A stretch of DNA of 64,000 nt from Delphinus delphis (taxonomy: Eukaryota > Chordata > Mammalia > Artiodactyla > Delphinidae): positions 25,923,730 to 25,987,729 of the forward strand of contig NC_082697.1 in NCBI RefSeq assembly GCF_949987515.2, read 5' to 3'. The position numbers and the translations under genes were made by a program. Shown here one piece after another: positions 49,001 through 60,440 of this stretch. Position 1 is the stretch's first letter, and every line of letters starts with the position of its first letter. The notes under the pieces are model-generated. The model was not told where the DNA came from, did not search any database, and saw only the letters and a program-made list of their open reading frames with translations.

Positions 49001-52000
49001 AAGGGTTTACATAAATCTAATCTCTTCTAAGACAGAGGAGAGAGAAACGCGAGTACAATCTTCTCACCCTATATCGAGCCTCTGGACGAATCATCATGGA
49101 CATTCTTGCGTGCTGGCTCAATGGTCTCTTGTATCCCACAGCTGACACTGGCCGCTTCATCATCTGTTGATTCCTGGAAATGGACTGTGGTGGTCAAAGC
49201 CCTGGCTGGAGTGTGTTCCACAGTCCCAGGATCGGTACTGTGGAACGAGCACTCAGAAAACTGAGCCTTCTTTAGCTAGAACCTGAAGCAAGAAACTCCC
49301 TGGACTGAAGGCTGACATGTAAACGGGGCAGGAGCTGCTTATATTTTCTGCTGGGGTGGCTTTCTGATTCAAATGTGAGCATCACGCATCTCTTAAGCTG
49401 GAAGGGCCCTGAGTCATCCTCCAGTTCTTAGACAGCGGGCACGAAGCCTAGCTGTAGACACTCTCCACCCCCGCAGCCTTAGCAGACATCTCCCATCTTC
49501 CAGTGGAATCCAGATGCAGACTGAGAATCCTTCTCCACATTGCCAGACTGACACGTAAGAGAACACCTATGTACCGCCCCTCCCTTGGCCCAGCAGTTTC
49601 ACTTGACAGCTGGGGGAGCTGAAAAGCAGGAACTTGGGAAAGGTCATTAGTTCACTGTGATAAAGTCTCCCAATTCCTAACACCATACTCATCACCAAAC
49701 TTTTACCTCATGGACTTATGGCAGCCACAAAGACCTGCAATTGGTTCCAAGTTTAAATGGATCAAACTGTGTTCTTACCATACCTCTCTGGCCGAGCCCA
49801 GCTTATCAACATTCTTTCCCTCCTCCCCACCTTAAAGTCTACTTGAAGTCATTTGTGACTTACTCCAGTCTGGTTATAGGATGTAATTTCCAATGATCTT
49901 CCTCTTCATCAAAGAAGGATCTATTCATAATTTTACTTTTTTCTTCCAGAGGGATGAAGTTTTCTATAATAAGATGCCTGTAAGAGCACACATACATGGG
50001 TGAATAGATGGAGAAAGAATACGAATGGGGTGTTGGCTATCTGGTCCCACGTGAAGTAAGTAATAGGTAAGGGTCAAGTCACTCAGCAAACATTTACTGA
50101 GCAGGTACTATGGGCCTAGCATCATACAAAGAGCTGGTTTACAGACATGAATGACACTTGGTTCTGCCTGAGATAGACAAACACTCTTTGGTATGCTGAC
50201 AGGTCTGTCCTAGGAATATGGAAAGGTCACTTACGCCCAAGGAGTAGCAGCTTGAGGAGGTGAAAGGACTAAAGAGGAAGGCAATGCCTGGGCTACGCTG
50301 GAGTGAACACGTGCTAAGTGAAGTATTTGGGGAGGGCCACTGGTACTGCTAAGCCAGCTCGTTAACGTCCAAAATGCTGAAAACAGATTAGAAATTAAAC
50401 TGCCTTCCTCCAATCCTATGCACTGTTGCCCAAGGTGGAGAACTCCACATTCTAATCACCAGAACAAAGAGCAGAACGAGATGGATTTCAGTCCCTTAGA
50501 CCCCTGAGAATGAAGACCATTCCTGAGAAGAGTCTCTGCCTAAGAAGCACCCAGGGAACATGGCAAACAATGAAACTGGAACCCACTGGGTTGTGTCTCT
50601 CCATGGTGATGACGATCTCCTGCCCCCTCTCTGTGTTCACTCTTTCAAAACCTCAGGACAGAACAATGCCAAAGGGGTGTTAACGTGGGAGAGACACAAA
50701 ACAAACACCACAGAGGTGTAGGGTGCTATGAGAAACAGGCTGACTCACTGTTTATTCAAAAGATATTAATTAGAGGGACTTATCTGGTGGCTCAGTGGTT
50801 AAGAATCTGACTGCCAATGCAGGCGATACAGGTTCAAGCCCTGGTCCGGGAAGATCCCACATGCTGCAGAGCAACTAAGCCCGTGAGCCACAACTACTGA
50901 GCCTATGCTCTAGAGCCTGCAAGCCACAACTACTGAGCCCGTGCGCCACAACTACTGAGCCCGTGCGCCACAACTACTGAAGCCCACGCACCTAGAGCCC
51001 ATGCTCCGCAATGAGAGAAGCCACCGCAATGAGAAGCTCACACACCACACCGAAGACTAGGCCCCGCTCCCCGCAATTAGAGAAAGCCCGAGAGCAGCAA
51101 CAAACACCCAACACAGCCAAAAATATATATAATAATAATAATAATTTTTAAAAAAGATATTAATAAGAGACATAGCAATGAAAATGGCTTCCTTAAAGAA
51201 AAAAATATTTTGGAGAGAAGAAATTTTCTCTTTATTTGATATTTAAGAAACTATTTTTTATAACATATATATATATTTTTTTCTTTCTGACTTTAAAGGT
51301 CCTATTTATACATTAGAAAATGTAAGAAATACAATTACACACAATTTCACCACCCAGAGATACTCTTATTATTTTGGCATATTTTGTTCTGACCTTTTTT
51401 CTAGGTGTACATGCCTAGAAAGAGGACTGACACATACATTTAATATTAAGGGCTCCTTTCTAAATTCAAAACTTAAACATTAAAAGAATCTCTTTGAAAA
51501 GTTCCTCTTTTTTTTTTTTTGACCATGCCTCGTGGTACGTAGGATCTTAGTGCCCTGACCAGGGATTGAATCTGTGTCCTCTGGAGTGGAAACGTGTAGT
51601 CTTAACCACTGGACCACCAGGGAAGTCACCTGGAAAGTTCCTCTTTAAAGAAAACTTCGAGCAAATGTGGTGGAAGGACCGATATAAAAAAAACATCATT
51701 TTGCAAAACCCCTAATGAAATAATGCAGCCAAACAAAGATCATTGCTGGCTGAAACCATTAGCTCAGTGGTTCTCAAGGCAGGCTGCACATCAACAGCAG
51801 TTACAGTATTTTAGCCGAACCTCATGAGAGATCAACGGTTCTCAAAGTGTGTTCACCAAACCAGCAGGAGCAACAGCTGGTACTTGTGAATGCAAATGCT
51901 CAGGCCCCACCCAGACATACTGAATCAGATTCTCTGGGTGTGGGGCCCAGCAATCTGCATTTAACAAGCCCTTCGGATGATCTGGTGCCTGCTGAAAGTT

Positions 52001-55000
52001 TAAGGACCACTGCCCTAGACCAATGAAATTAGAATCTCTTAGCAGGGGCCCAAGCATCACTATTTTTGAAAACTCCTCAGGTGATTTTGGTACGCATCCA
52101 AGGTTGAGCGCTCACTTCCAGTTACAGAGAAGTAAGGGAGATAGAGCCACAAGTTAAACGGCACTGTGAAGAGGCAGACTGACAAATCCAGGGCGTGGGA
52201 TGTTTCTACAGGCTACCTGCCCTAGCCTTTTCATCAAGTCAACTATGAAAAAAAGTTTTTAACAGGAAAAAGGATTGCTCCAGATTAAAATAAGCTTAAG
52301 AGACATAATAACCAAATGCAATATGTGGTTCTTATGTAGATCTTAATATTAATAAACCAAGAAAATCTGAATAGGGACAGGGTACAAGAGAAACAATGTT
52401 AATTTTGTTAGGTGGAAAAATATCATTACGTACGCAAAAATCTATTTTATTTCTTCTACACTACACTAGCAATAAACATTCTGAAAATAAAATTAAGAAA
52501 ACAATTCCATATACAATAGCATCATAAAAATAAAATACTTAGGTATAAATCTAACAAAAGAGGTGCGAAGACTGCACTGAAAACTATAAACATTCTTGAC
52601 AGAAATTAAAGAAGATTTACATAAATGTAAAGACATCCCATGTTCATGGATCAGAATACTTAATACTGTTAAGATGACAATACTCTCCAAATTGATCTAT
52701 ACAGTCAACACAGTCCCTATCAAAACCCCAGCTGGCTTTTTTTTTTTTGCAGAAATTGGAAAGCCAATCTTAAAGTTTATATGGAAATGTAAGGGACCCT
52801 GAATAGCCACAAAGAATCTTGAAAAAGAACAACAAAGTTGGAAGACTCACATTTCCTCATTTCAAAACTTACTACAAAGTTACAGTAATCAAGACAGTGT
52901 GGTACTGGCGTAAGGACAGACATACAGCTCAATCGAACAATACTGAGAATTCAGAAATAAACCCTTACATTTATGGTCAACTGATTTTCAACACGGGTGC
53001 AAAGACAATGAAAGAAGAGCCTTTGCAACAAATGGTGCTGGAACAACTGGACAGCCACATACAAAAGAATGCATTTGGAACCATACCTCAGACTTTACAA
53101 GAAATTAACTCAAAATGGATCGCAGACCTAAAGGTAAGACCTAAAACTGTAAGACTCTTGGATAACCTAAGAGAATTGCAAACCTAAGTCCACAATAAAA
53201 CTTGTACACACATGTTCACAGCAGCATTATTCATTATAACTGAAAGGTAGGAACAACCCAAATGTCCATCAACTAATGAATGGAAAAAATGTGGAATATC
53301 CATACAATACCATATTGTTCAGCCATTAAAAAGAATGAAGTGCTAACATGCTACAACATGGATTGACCCCTGAGAGCATGTTAATTGAAAGAAACCAGTC
53401 ACAAAAGACCACATATTGTATAATTCCATTTATATGAAAGGTGGAGAATAGGCAAATTTATGGAGACAGAAAGTAGACCAGTAGTTATTAGGCTGGGGTA
53501 CGCGGTAATGAGGAGTGACTGATAATTGGTACAGGGTTTCTTTGGGTGGGGGCGGGGGGCACACACAGATATTCTAAAATTAGATTGTGGTGATGACTTT
53601 ACAACCCTGTAAATGTATTTTTTTTTAATGACTTGTAGGGGAGTTCCCTGGTGGCTCAGTGGGTAGGATTTCGGGCTTTCAGTGCCGGGGCCCAGGTTCA
53701 ATCCCTAGTCAGGAAACTGAGATACTGCGAGCCACGCGGCACGGCCGGAAAAACAAATGACTTGTATACTTTAAACAGGTGAATTGTATGGTATGTGAAT
53801 TATATCTCAATAAAGCTTTTTTAAAGAAAAGCACTGTGGTCATGTATGTAGGTATATAGGAACGAGATAACATGAGGTAAGATTTGCTTTAAAATATTTT
53901 TATGAAAGATAGAAGACAAAAGATTGTTTATCGTGGAATCTGGGTGATGGGTATTTGGCTGTTCATTATACCACTCAGAAAATTCTAGTTAAGAAAAGAT
54001 TCCCTTTTATCAATAGATAGAAGCCTTCTTTAAAGGCAGGAAGGTAGAGTGGAAAGGAACTTGGAGATCATCTCAGTTAACAGATGGGACCCAGAGACAG
54101 AAAATAACTTTGTTTGGAATAAACAGAAGACAGACAAGGTGGCAGGAGATGGGGTGGAGAGAAGTAGGGCCCTGTCCTCAGGGGTGTGTTTCTGACTGAA
54201 CACACAGCAAACCCAGCAAGTGCTAGGGGAGCCCTGGAAGGCCCAGACCTTACTTGAGTTTCAGCTCCCGGGTGAGCTCATTCTGTGTCTGTTCCAGCTC
54301 CTGCCGCTCCTTGATGTGCTCTTCTTGGAGGTCATGGATCTCTGCCTTCACTGCCTGAAGCTTGGAGAAGAGCTGGAACCGACAGGAGAGGCAGGTGAGA
54401 GGGGCAGCCCTCTAGACAACAGAGTTCTCCCTCTGCCCCAAGCCTCAAGGCACCTCTGCCTGGCCTCGTTCCTTTCATACCTTTTTGAGCTTCTTGGTCT
54501 TGATGTCCACCTCTTGCTGCAATGAGCTGTACGTCTCTTTCAGTTCCAAGGTCTCCTCGTCGCGGCTTTCCATCTGTTGCTGGATTTCTCTTTCTCGACG
54601 TTTCTGAGTAACATCACAAAATTGATCAGTGTGCCTAGAGACAAGGTCTATACAAGAATATGGGGCTGGGGGCTCCAGATCAGGGTCTCCCGCCAGGAAG
54701 GGGCTGACACACTTCAGTTCCGTTCCCTTTGAGGAGTCTAATACAAGAGATATTCGCTCTGTCGCATTAACACAACCTCACCCCACCCCGTTCTCTCCAA
54801 AAAGGCATGAAAAGTTACCTGCTCTGCAATCTCCTGCCGTTTCTGCTCCAGGATTTTCTGCTGTTCGTTTGTATGATCTACTATATTTTTTCCTCCAACA
54901 AGCAGCTTACTCTCCATGGCCTTTGTGAGGAAAAAGTAGAATCCATCTGATGAGTGGTCTCCCTCAGAACACAGCTCCTCACAGGGAAGCCCATGAAAGC

Positions 55001-58000
55001 TAAAGAGCTCAGGACTGAGCCCAAGGGGATGAACTCTGGGGGAAAATACAGTGTGCTCAGCTGTACCCTTCCCATCACGGGTGGGGCTGAGGCCGCTTCA
55101 CTGGGGGCTTTATCTTGGAAACACTGAAGATACAGCTTCCCCAGACATACATGAATTGCAGCTTTCTTTTTAAAAAACACTGTTTGGGTTTGTTTGTACA
55201 GAGTATTTGACCCCACTAAGAACCTATGAAGCACCTCCTATGTGCTAGGTACTGAGGATGCAGCTGTAAATACCAATCACAAAGCTGAGAGTCCACTGAG
55301 GGCCACAGACAAGCAAGCGGCCTCTTACCCTATGGAGTCGGATCCCATCAGGAGGAAAAGACCGAGTAATAAGGGGAGAGGCACACTGGAGGCAGAGAAT
55401 TCTGGCTTTTGGAGGGAGTCAGGGAAAGCTTCCTGTCTCAAGGAATTAGCTAAGAAAAAAAATTTTTTTCAGAGGGTAGGGTAGGGAGTGGTGATACATG
55501 AAGTTGGCAAAGCAATCAGGGGTCAATTCAAAAACCTCCAAGCCCTGTTAAGGGAGACTAAGCTTGACCCTGAGAACCGCAGGAACCACTGACGTGTCCT
55601 TTGAGCGTTAGGGTACAAAATCACACTTGTGTTTTAGAAACAAAAGTCCCCTGCGACAGGAAGAATAACTGGAAAAGGGCAGGCTGGGTGGAAGGAGAGC
55701 AGACAGGAGGCAGTTTTAAGGGTCCAGGCCTGGGCTAGGGCAGTAGTGGTTGGGGAGAGCAAAGTGGATGGGTCCGAGAGAGGCAGCATTCAGAGGCTTA
55801 CGGGAGAGGGGCAGCAGCTAGCAATGATAACCCTTCGGAGTCTGGCTAGACTGAGAAAAGGCAGGCAGGAGCGGGCTCTGGGTGGCCGCGGGCATCTCCG
55901 TGGAAATGTCCAGTAGGCAGAGGCCATCGGGCTGGGATATCAGGAGACAGCTCTGGGCTGGCTATACAGACTGCAAGCCTTCAGCATTTAGATGGTGACT
56001 GAAGCCAGGGGAAGGATTTGCACCTGAAAAGCATGGAATCCAAAAACCCCACAACCTTGCTTTTAAGAAACTTATACCCCTGCCGCCATGTTTCAGGGAG
56101 CGCTTGAAATTTTCCTCTTCTCTCAAAACAAAGGGGCTGGACTGATTACTAACCCTCCCCTCACCACACACACCCTTCCGCCTCTAAAATTCTTTTGTCC
56201 TGTGATCTTACAGCATCCAGGGATGGAGAAAGACAGATGTAATGTCATTCTCCCATAAATAAAACTTATAAGAGGTACAGTGACCTTGAGGTGATGCTGA
56301 GTCTTGCCACACTAGGCTTCTGAGAGCTGCCCAAATATCCCAGGTTGTTTAGAGGGTCTAGGTGGTTCCTGGGCTTGAATAACAGATGTGATCTTAAAAA
56401 CCAGCACGGAGGGGCTTCCCTGGTGGCGCAGTGGTTGGGAGTCCGCCTGCCGATGCAGGGGACGCAGGTTTGTGCCCCAGTCCGGGAGGATCCCGCATGC
56501 CGCGGGGCAGCTGGGCCCGTGGGCCATGGCCGCTGGGCCTGCGCGGCCGGAGCCTGTGCTCCGCAGCGGGAGGGGCCACAGCAGTGAGAGGCCCGCGTAC
56601 CGCAAAAAAAAAAAAAAAGCATGGAAATCAAACATGGGTACACCCAGTTACACAAGTGCAGGAGTGAGGAGGGGTGAAGTAACATAATGGAATCCCATAG
56701 TAAGCCCCTCCCTGGAACACAGTTACCTCCTAATTGTGTTGTATGTGACTCCATTTTCACACCAGGTCTTGAAAGTCTTGGAAAGGACCCCTGCCTCTGA
56801 AGTAAAATAGGACCCAGCTCTGTGAAAGGGCTACTTTGATGCCACAGATAAAGTACAGCTTCATATGGTCGGGGAAGGGGAAGCAAGAAAGAGATCACTT
56901 GTCATTTTTAAATTAATAAACATAGATACATTTTAGAGTAGAAATTGAAGTTTGCACAAATTCCATAAGATAGAACTTCAAAGGAATTCTGGGTTGTGGT
57001 CAGGCAGCGGTCATCCTCAGATTTCCAGAGCTAGCTCTGCACTCTCTTCTGCCATTAAAGCCCTGTGGCAGCCCAGAATCCAGGCACCTGATGGAATTGT
57101 ACACTGTGGACAGAAAGAACACTCAAGGACACTCACAAGGCGCGCCTCCCCGCTCTAGAATACAATTCAGCCACTGCCACACAGTGGTTGACGGCAAGGG
57201 AGCCTCTGGGCGGGGGGTGGTGACGGAACTGTTCTGTATCTTGCTTAATCAGAGACACAGCATATGAAAACCACAAGGAGAGACCAGTGTATATCTACCA
57301 GATATACAAAAAGTCAAGTCTGCGAATCACAAGTGTTGGTAAGGATGAGGAACAACCAGGACTCATACCCTTCTGGTAGAAGCTTCAATTCACAGGGCCA
57401 CGTTAGAAAGTGACATGTCACTGTCTAGCGAAGTTGAAGCTACACACACCCTAGGACCTGCTGGTGTCAGGCAAGAAACTCTCGCGCACACATGTTCTCC
57501 TGGAGCCAAGTACAAGGAATTCAGGGCAAAAAAAAAAAAAAGAAAGAAAGAAACAGAAACAACCCACACTATCAGGAGAATGGAATACCACGGAATTCTC
57601 AGAACAACTATAAGGAATGAATCACAGCTCCAGGCATCAATATGGATAACTCTCATTAACATAACATTTAGCAAATAAAAGTAGAGCACAGTAGTGGGAT
57701 TCCATTTATATAAAAGATAAAAAGTATGTGAAACTAAAACTATCTTTTATGTAGAGATATATATACACATTTGGGAAAACTATAAAGACAAGCAAGGAAA
57801 GAATAAACACCAAAACCAAGATAACAGTTACCTCTGAGCGGGCGGGGACACAAAGAGCTTGTAAAGCTACGGATGCTGTTCTGCTTCTCATACTGGGCCG
57901 GGGCGGGGGAGGGGGTACATGGGTGTTAGTCTTATTGCTGTCAAAGAAAAATTGTTTTTCTTCATCCAATTCAATTCAACAAATGTTCCTCGGACACTGG

Positions 58001-59506
58001 GTATCACAAACCCTAAAGAGACACCATCCTTCATATCATTTTTTTTGATAAAACAAGAAGGTTTGAAAGAAAAAAGACCACGCCTAAGGCAGGGTACAGT
58101 ACCTTGATTTTGGCGCCCAGCATCTCGGCAGCATCCTTTTCCCGCCGCAGATCCTCCATCTTTTTCTCCTTCTCCTTCAGCAGCCTCATCTTCTCCTCTG
58201 CAACCAAGCTGTGGTCCTCTACAATGGCCCGCTTCTCGATCTCCAGTTTTTCTTGCTGTTCCCGCCAGTAATCATCCTTATCATCCCCTTCGTCCTCACC
58301 CTCTTCTCCCTCCTCCTCCTCCTCTTCCCCACCCCCACCCCCGCCCCCACCTTCCCTCCGCTTCTCTCGCCTCTTCCTTCTGCCAATGGACCGTTTTTCT
58401 AGCTGGGCCTTGAGCCGAGCAATCTCTTCCTGGAATTCTCGAAGGAGGGCATCCTTAGGGTCCTCATTGACCCTTGGCTTGTTCTTAATGTTCTTGGCAC
58501 GGTTGGCGTATCTCAGAGTGGTTAGAGTCTCTTCTACGTTGTACGAGGCAGGCCCCACGTTGGCCACCATCACAGTTTTAGCATTGCCACCGAGAGAATC
58601 TTGGAGGAGCCTGGTAAGCTTTGAGTCCCGATATGGAATGTGAGTGCTTTTGCCGTCCACCAGGGCAGAGATGACGTTACCCAAGGCTGAAAGGGACAGG
58701 TTGATCTTGGTAGCTTCCTTCAATCTCTCCCCTTGTGCACCGGTCTTGGCCTGCCGTTCACTGCCAGCAAGATCTACAAGGTTCAATTTCCCTACCCGGA
58801 TATGGTTTTCGCCATCGAGGCCCACCTCACTGCACTCGATGGTGATGACAAAAATTGCATGCGAACGGGAACTGTGCTCGTTCATGTTGGTAGCACCGAC
58901 AGAACGGTTCTGGTTCCCCACATTCATCACGTGCTCTATTTCCTTCACACTCTTGGTGACAAAGGAAGACAGGTCTTTCACGTACACTCCAGTGTCCGGC
59001 CTCTCCTTGAGCTCGAGCCTTTTGGTCTGATCCTTTGAGAGGAGATCTCGGATCTCCTCCTGGTAGATCTCTAAGTAAGAAGCCCTGACCAGGTACTGTT
59101 GATTCTGGGATCGAGAGATATGGGTGAAGATGTGATCAAAAGAGTTAGGGATGACCCCTCTTTTTTCAGGGTCACCCCGGACTCCTTCCATCGTGTAGGT
59201 TTTCCCAGTCCCAGTCTGTCCATAAGCAAAAATCGTCCCATTGAAACCCTGCAGGACGGAGTCCACCAGTGGTCGGAACGTCTCGTCGTAGAGCTCAAAC
59301 TGCTTGGCGTTCCAGTCGTAGACGGCATCAAAGGTGAAGGTCTTGGGCATTTCATGGGCCACTCCCTTGGGGTTCTTCACCGACACCTGCCCCAGCTTCA
59401 CGTCCACATCCACCACCTTGTCGTACGAAGCAGCCTTTTCCTTGACATTCATGGGCCGACAGCGAACCACCACCCGGACTGACTCTGAGCTTTTCAACTT
59501 TGACAT
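45916..59506 (-). CDS. KIF3B: KIF3B, kinesin-2 motor subunit, complete coding region (8 coding exons)
   Basis: Joining exons 59506-58103, 54920-54819, 54603-54481, 54372-54254, 49977-49864, 49173-49068, 46753-46575 and 46012-45916 gives 2244 nt: 747 codons plus TAA, the known KIF3B length. All introns read GT-AG and every split codon resolves in phase. The protein has an N-terminal kinesin motor (about 1-345) with P-loop GQTGTGKT at 96-103, switch I SSRSH at 212-216 and switch II DLAGSE at 245-250. A basic patch (376-385), eight glycines (386-393) and an acidic run (394-411) follow, then a coiled coil (about 412-590) and a globular/Ser-rich tail. In the family, KIF3B pairs with KIF3A and KAP3 as heterotrimeric kinesin-2, a plus-end motor for intraflagellar transport and vesicle traffic. 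The acidic hinge favours KIF3B over KIF3C, which has a loop insert in the motor. Residue 21 is Val, where I recall Gly in other mammals. Confidence 0.97.
46013..46574 (-). other. KIF3B: KIF3B intron 8
   Basis: This 562-nt intron has a MIR-like fragment at about 46425-46490 and otherwise no recognisable element. Confidence 0.85.
46575..46753 (-). CDS. KIF3B: KIF3B exon 8: residues 657-716, tail
   Basis: These 179 nt open with [10 protein letters not shown] after a CTGCAG acceptor. The exon ends in AG of a split Arg before GTGAGT (46574-46569). An acidic segment rich in Asp and Glu sits in the middle, and a Lys-rich segment near the end begins the basic C-terminus. Confidence 0.95.
46963..47176 (-). 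mobile_element. CHR SINE (short form) in KIF3B intron 7
   Basis: Poly-T, reverse CHR body, ending CCACCAGGGAAGCC. In transcript sense it is in the KIF3B direction. The T-rich flanks make the target duplication ambiguous. Confidence 0.92.
48145..48273 (+). mobile_element. tRNA-derived SINE, about 120-bp form
   Basis: GGGAATTCCCTGGTGGTCCA head, a GGTTCGATCCCTGG B-box-like block and a TAAATAAA tail. Confidence 0.9.
49068..49173 (-). CDS. KIF3B: KIF3B exon 7: residues 621-656, tail
   Basis: One base completes Glu621, then 35 codons run from Asn-Gln-Gln-Met-Met-Lys to Glu-Ala-Arg-Tyr-Arg. The donor GTGAGA follows AGG at 49068; the acceptor CAG is at 49176-49174. The Arg/Met-rich tail is the region associated with KAP3 and cargo in this family. 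Confidence 0.94.
49864..49977 (-). CDS. KIF3B: KIF3B exon 6: residues 583-621, start of the tail
   Basis: The first base G completes Lys583 and is followed by His-Leu-Ile-Ile-Glu-Asn-Phe. An acidic patch (Phe-Phe-Asp-Glu-Glu-Glu-Asp-His-Trp) comes next. The exon ends in GA of a split Glu before a GTAAGT donor (49863-49858). It is 114 nt long and lies after a 4.3-kb intron. I located it by its conserved tail sequence. Confidence 0.94.
50776..51151 (+). mobile_element. CHR-2-like SINE with internal tandem duplication
   Basis: Long form with GTGCGCCACAACTACTGAGC repeated in tandem near 50940-50980. AAAAGATATTAATTAGAG (50758-50775) and AAAAGATATTAATAAGAG (51152-51169) are 18-bp target duplications with one mismatch. 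Confidence 0.93.
51511..51631 (-). mobile_element. tRNA-derived SINE, about 120-bp form
   Basis: Reverse copy ending CTGGACCACCAGGGAAGTC. GAAAAGTTCCTCTTT (51496-51510) and GGAAAGTTCCTCTTT (51632-51646) are target duplications with one mismatch. Confidence 0.9.
52440..53825 (+). mobile_element. L1 LINE, ORF2 C-terminus and 3'UTR
   Basis: Broken frames at 52596-52802 and 52819-53187 read as the end of ORF2 ([18 protein letters not shown]). The 3'UTR follows, with CCCAAATGTCCATCAACTAA and the end TTATATCTCAATAAAG. It is interrupted by a SINE at 53638-53755 and antisense to KIF3B. Confidence 0.85.
53638..53755 (+). mobile_element. tRNA-derived SINE, about 120-bp form, in L1
   Basis: GGAGTTCCCTGGTGGCTCAG head. 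AATGACTTGTA at 53627-53637 and 53756-53766 is an exact 11-bp target duplication within L1. Confidence 0.92.
54254..54372 (-). CDS. KIF3B: KIF3B exon 5: residues 544-583 (split Lys), coiled coil
   Basis: These 119 nt run from Leu-Phe-Ser-Lys-Leu to the first two bases of a Lys codon. The donor is GTAAGG (GT at 54253-54252), phase 2. The acceptor is CAG at 54375-54373. It encodes the end of the long stalk. Confidence 0.95.
54481..54603 (-). CDS. KIF3B: KIF3B exon 4: residues 503-543, coiled coil
   Basis: These 41 codons open with Lys-Arg-Arg-Glu-Arg-Glu and end with Lys-Lys-Leu-Lys-Lys. The acceptor AG is at 54605-54604 and the donor GTATG follows 54481. The introns on either side are short (215 and 108 nt). 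Heptad-like Leu/Ile spacing marks it as stalk. Confidence 0.95.
54819..54920 (-). CDS. KIF3B: KIF3B exon 3: residues 469-502, coiled coil
   Basis: These 34 codons, from Ala-Met-Glu-Ser to Ile-Ala-Glu-Gln, are flanked by a pyrimidine-rich acceptor ending CACAAAG and a GTAA donor (GT at 54818-54817). Phase is 0 on both sides. The Glu/Gln/Lys-rich content fits the stalk that dimerises with KIF3A. Confidence 0.95.
55230..55740 (+). repeat. Old dispersed repeat (copy 5)
   Basis: GCACCTCCTATGTGCTAGGT head and a CAGTTTTAAGGGTCCAGGCC-like end, the same layout as copies at 6100, 7600 and 10935. Confidence 0.45.
56411..56617 (+). mobile_element. CHR SINE (short form) in KIF3B intron 2
   Basis: GGGCTTCCCTGGTGGCGCAG head, A15 tail. 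Flanks AGCACGGA (56403-56410) and AGCATGGA (56618-56625) are a probable short target duplication. Confidence 0.92.
57200..57950 (+). mobile_element. Decayed L1 3' region
   Basis: AACTGTTCTGTATCTTG and GGATTCCATTTATATAAAAG are old L1 3'-end phrases. An A-run with GAAA repeats lies at 57529-57553. Confidence 0.6.
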
Positions 59507-59572
59507 GATGAGCTCTGACCGGGTCGATCTTAAGGGCTATGAATCCAAAATGAGTCTCACAATGCTAGGGTC
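58103..59572 (-). CDS. KIF3B: KIF3B exon 2: 66 nt of 5'UTR and residues 1-468
   Basis: The ATG is at 59506-59504 with A at -3. The acceptor lies after a pyrimidine stretch ending CCTATAG, so the exon starts at 59572. The donor follows the AAG of Ala-Lys-Ile-Lys at 58103 (GT at 58102-58101), phase 0. The whole motor domain, the basic/glycine/acidic hinge and the first part of the coiled coil sit in this one exon. On the genomic plus strand the hinge reads as a GGA/CTC-rich low-complexity stretch around 58300-58390. Confidence 0.96.
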
Positions 59573-59859
59573 CTATAGGAAAAACAAAACAGAGTAAGCA
59601 AGGACAGTACAGCTGTCACTGGGGGCTGCTGAAAAGCACATGACACACCCAGGTCCCCTCCATCTTGCCAACCTTCCGACAGCTGCACTTAATAACTCCA
59701 CTACATTGGATATTTCCTCATGGGATCTTAACCAGCTGCAGTGGGAAAAATGAAAGCACTAGTCCACCTATAGTGTTAACTAGCTTGTCCTCCCTTCAAC
59801 TGATAGTTTATCTTATACTACAGGCTGAGGCAGCTGGAAACTTTATAAAAGCCTGGGTA

Positions 59860-60440
59860 ATCTTACGTGCTGTGGAACTACTACAGCCTCTGCACAGAGC
59901 CATTCAGAACTATCTATCTAAATTCAAAATGCACGTCCCTTTTGATCTAGCAGCTGTATTTCTAAGAATTTATCCTACAGATAGAAGGATATCTGTGTTG
60001 TGGCATCATCTGTGGTAGCAACAGATTTCAGGCAACCCCAATCCCCATCAAGAGGGGACTGATTAAATAAATTTAATATATTTAATATATACAAATCCTG
60101 GAATCCTGGGCAGTTACTAAAGAGAATGTGCTAACCTAAACGTAATCCTAAAAGAAGATATGTTGTTAAGTGAAAAACGCAGATGAGGAACAACGTGTAT
60201 AGTACAATTTACATATGCATGCTACAATGTAAGTATACATGTAAAAGTGGTAACAGTGGCAGCCTCAGCAGGGGAACTATGGGCCCCCGATGACACTCAG
60301 AGGTCTAGAGAGAGGAAAATGACTTTTCACAATACAATTGTTTGTACTGTTTGAATTTCCTATCTTGTACTGATAATACTTTTCCATTCTAAAATCATCA
60401 ACTATGGCTTGTGCAAAATGTATTCAAATAAACAAGGATG
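59860..60440 (+). mobile_element. Old L1 3' region in KIF3B intron 1
   Basis: TTTCTAAGAATTTATCCTAC and AACCCCAATCCCCATCAAGA resemble old L1 3'UTR text. Heavily decayed. Confidence 0.55.

Larger units (their letters stand above)
46754..49067 (-). other. KIF3B: KIF3B intron 7
   Basis: This 2.3-kb intron holds a short CHR SINE (46963-47176), a 120-bp SINE (48145-48273), a MIR 3'-like fragment near 48520-48600 and a T/A-rich tract at 48855-48945. I see nothing in 47200-48140. Confidence 0.85.
49978..54253 (-). other. KIF3B: KIF3B intron 5
   Basis: This 4.3-kb intron carries a long CHR SINE, two 120-bp SINEs and an L1 ORF2-to-3'UTR segment in the antisense direction relative to the gene (listed separately). 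I see nothing recognisable at 50210-50750 or 51650-52430. Confidence 0.85.
54921..58102 (-). other. KIF3B: KIF3B intron 2
   Basis: This 3.2-kb intron holds an old repeat copy (55230-55740), a short CHR SINE (56411-56617) and a degenerate L1 3' region (57200-57950). I see nothing specific at 55750-56400 or 56620-57190. Confidence 0.85.

Noticed and set aside
52596..53187. Frames at 52596-52802 and 52819-53187 as a host gene
   Set aside because: They match the C-terminal part of L1 ORF2 and are followed by L1 3'UTR.
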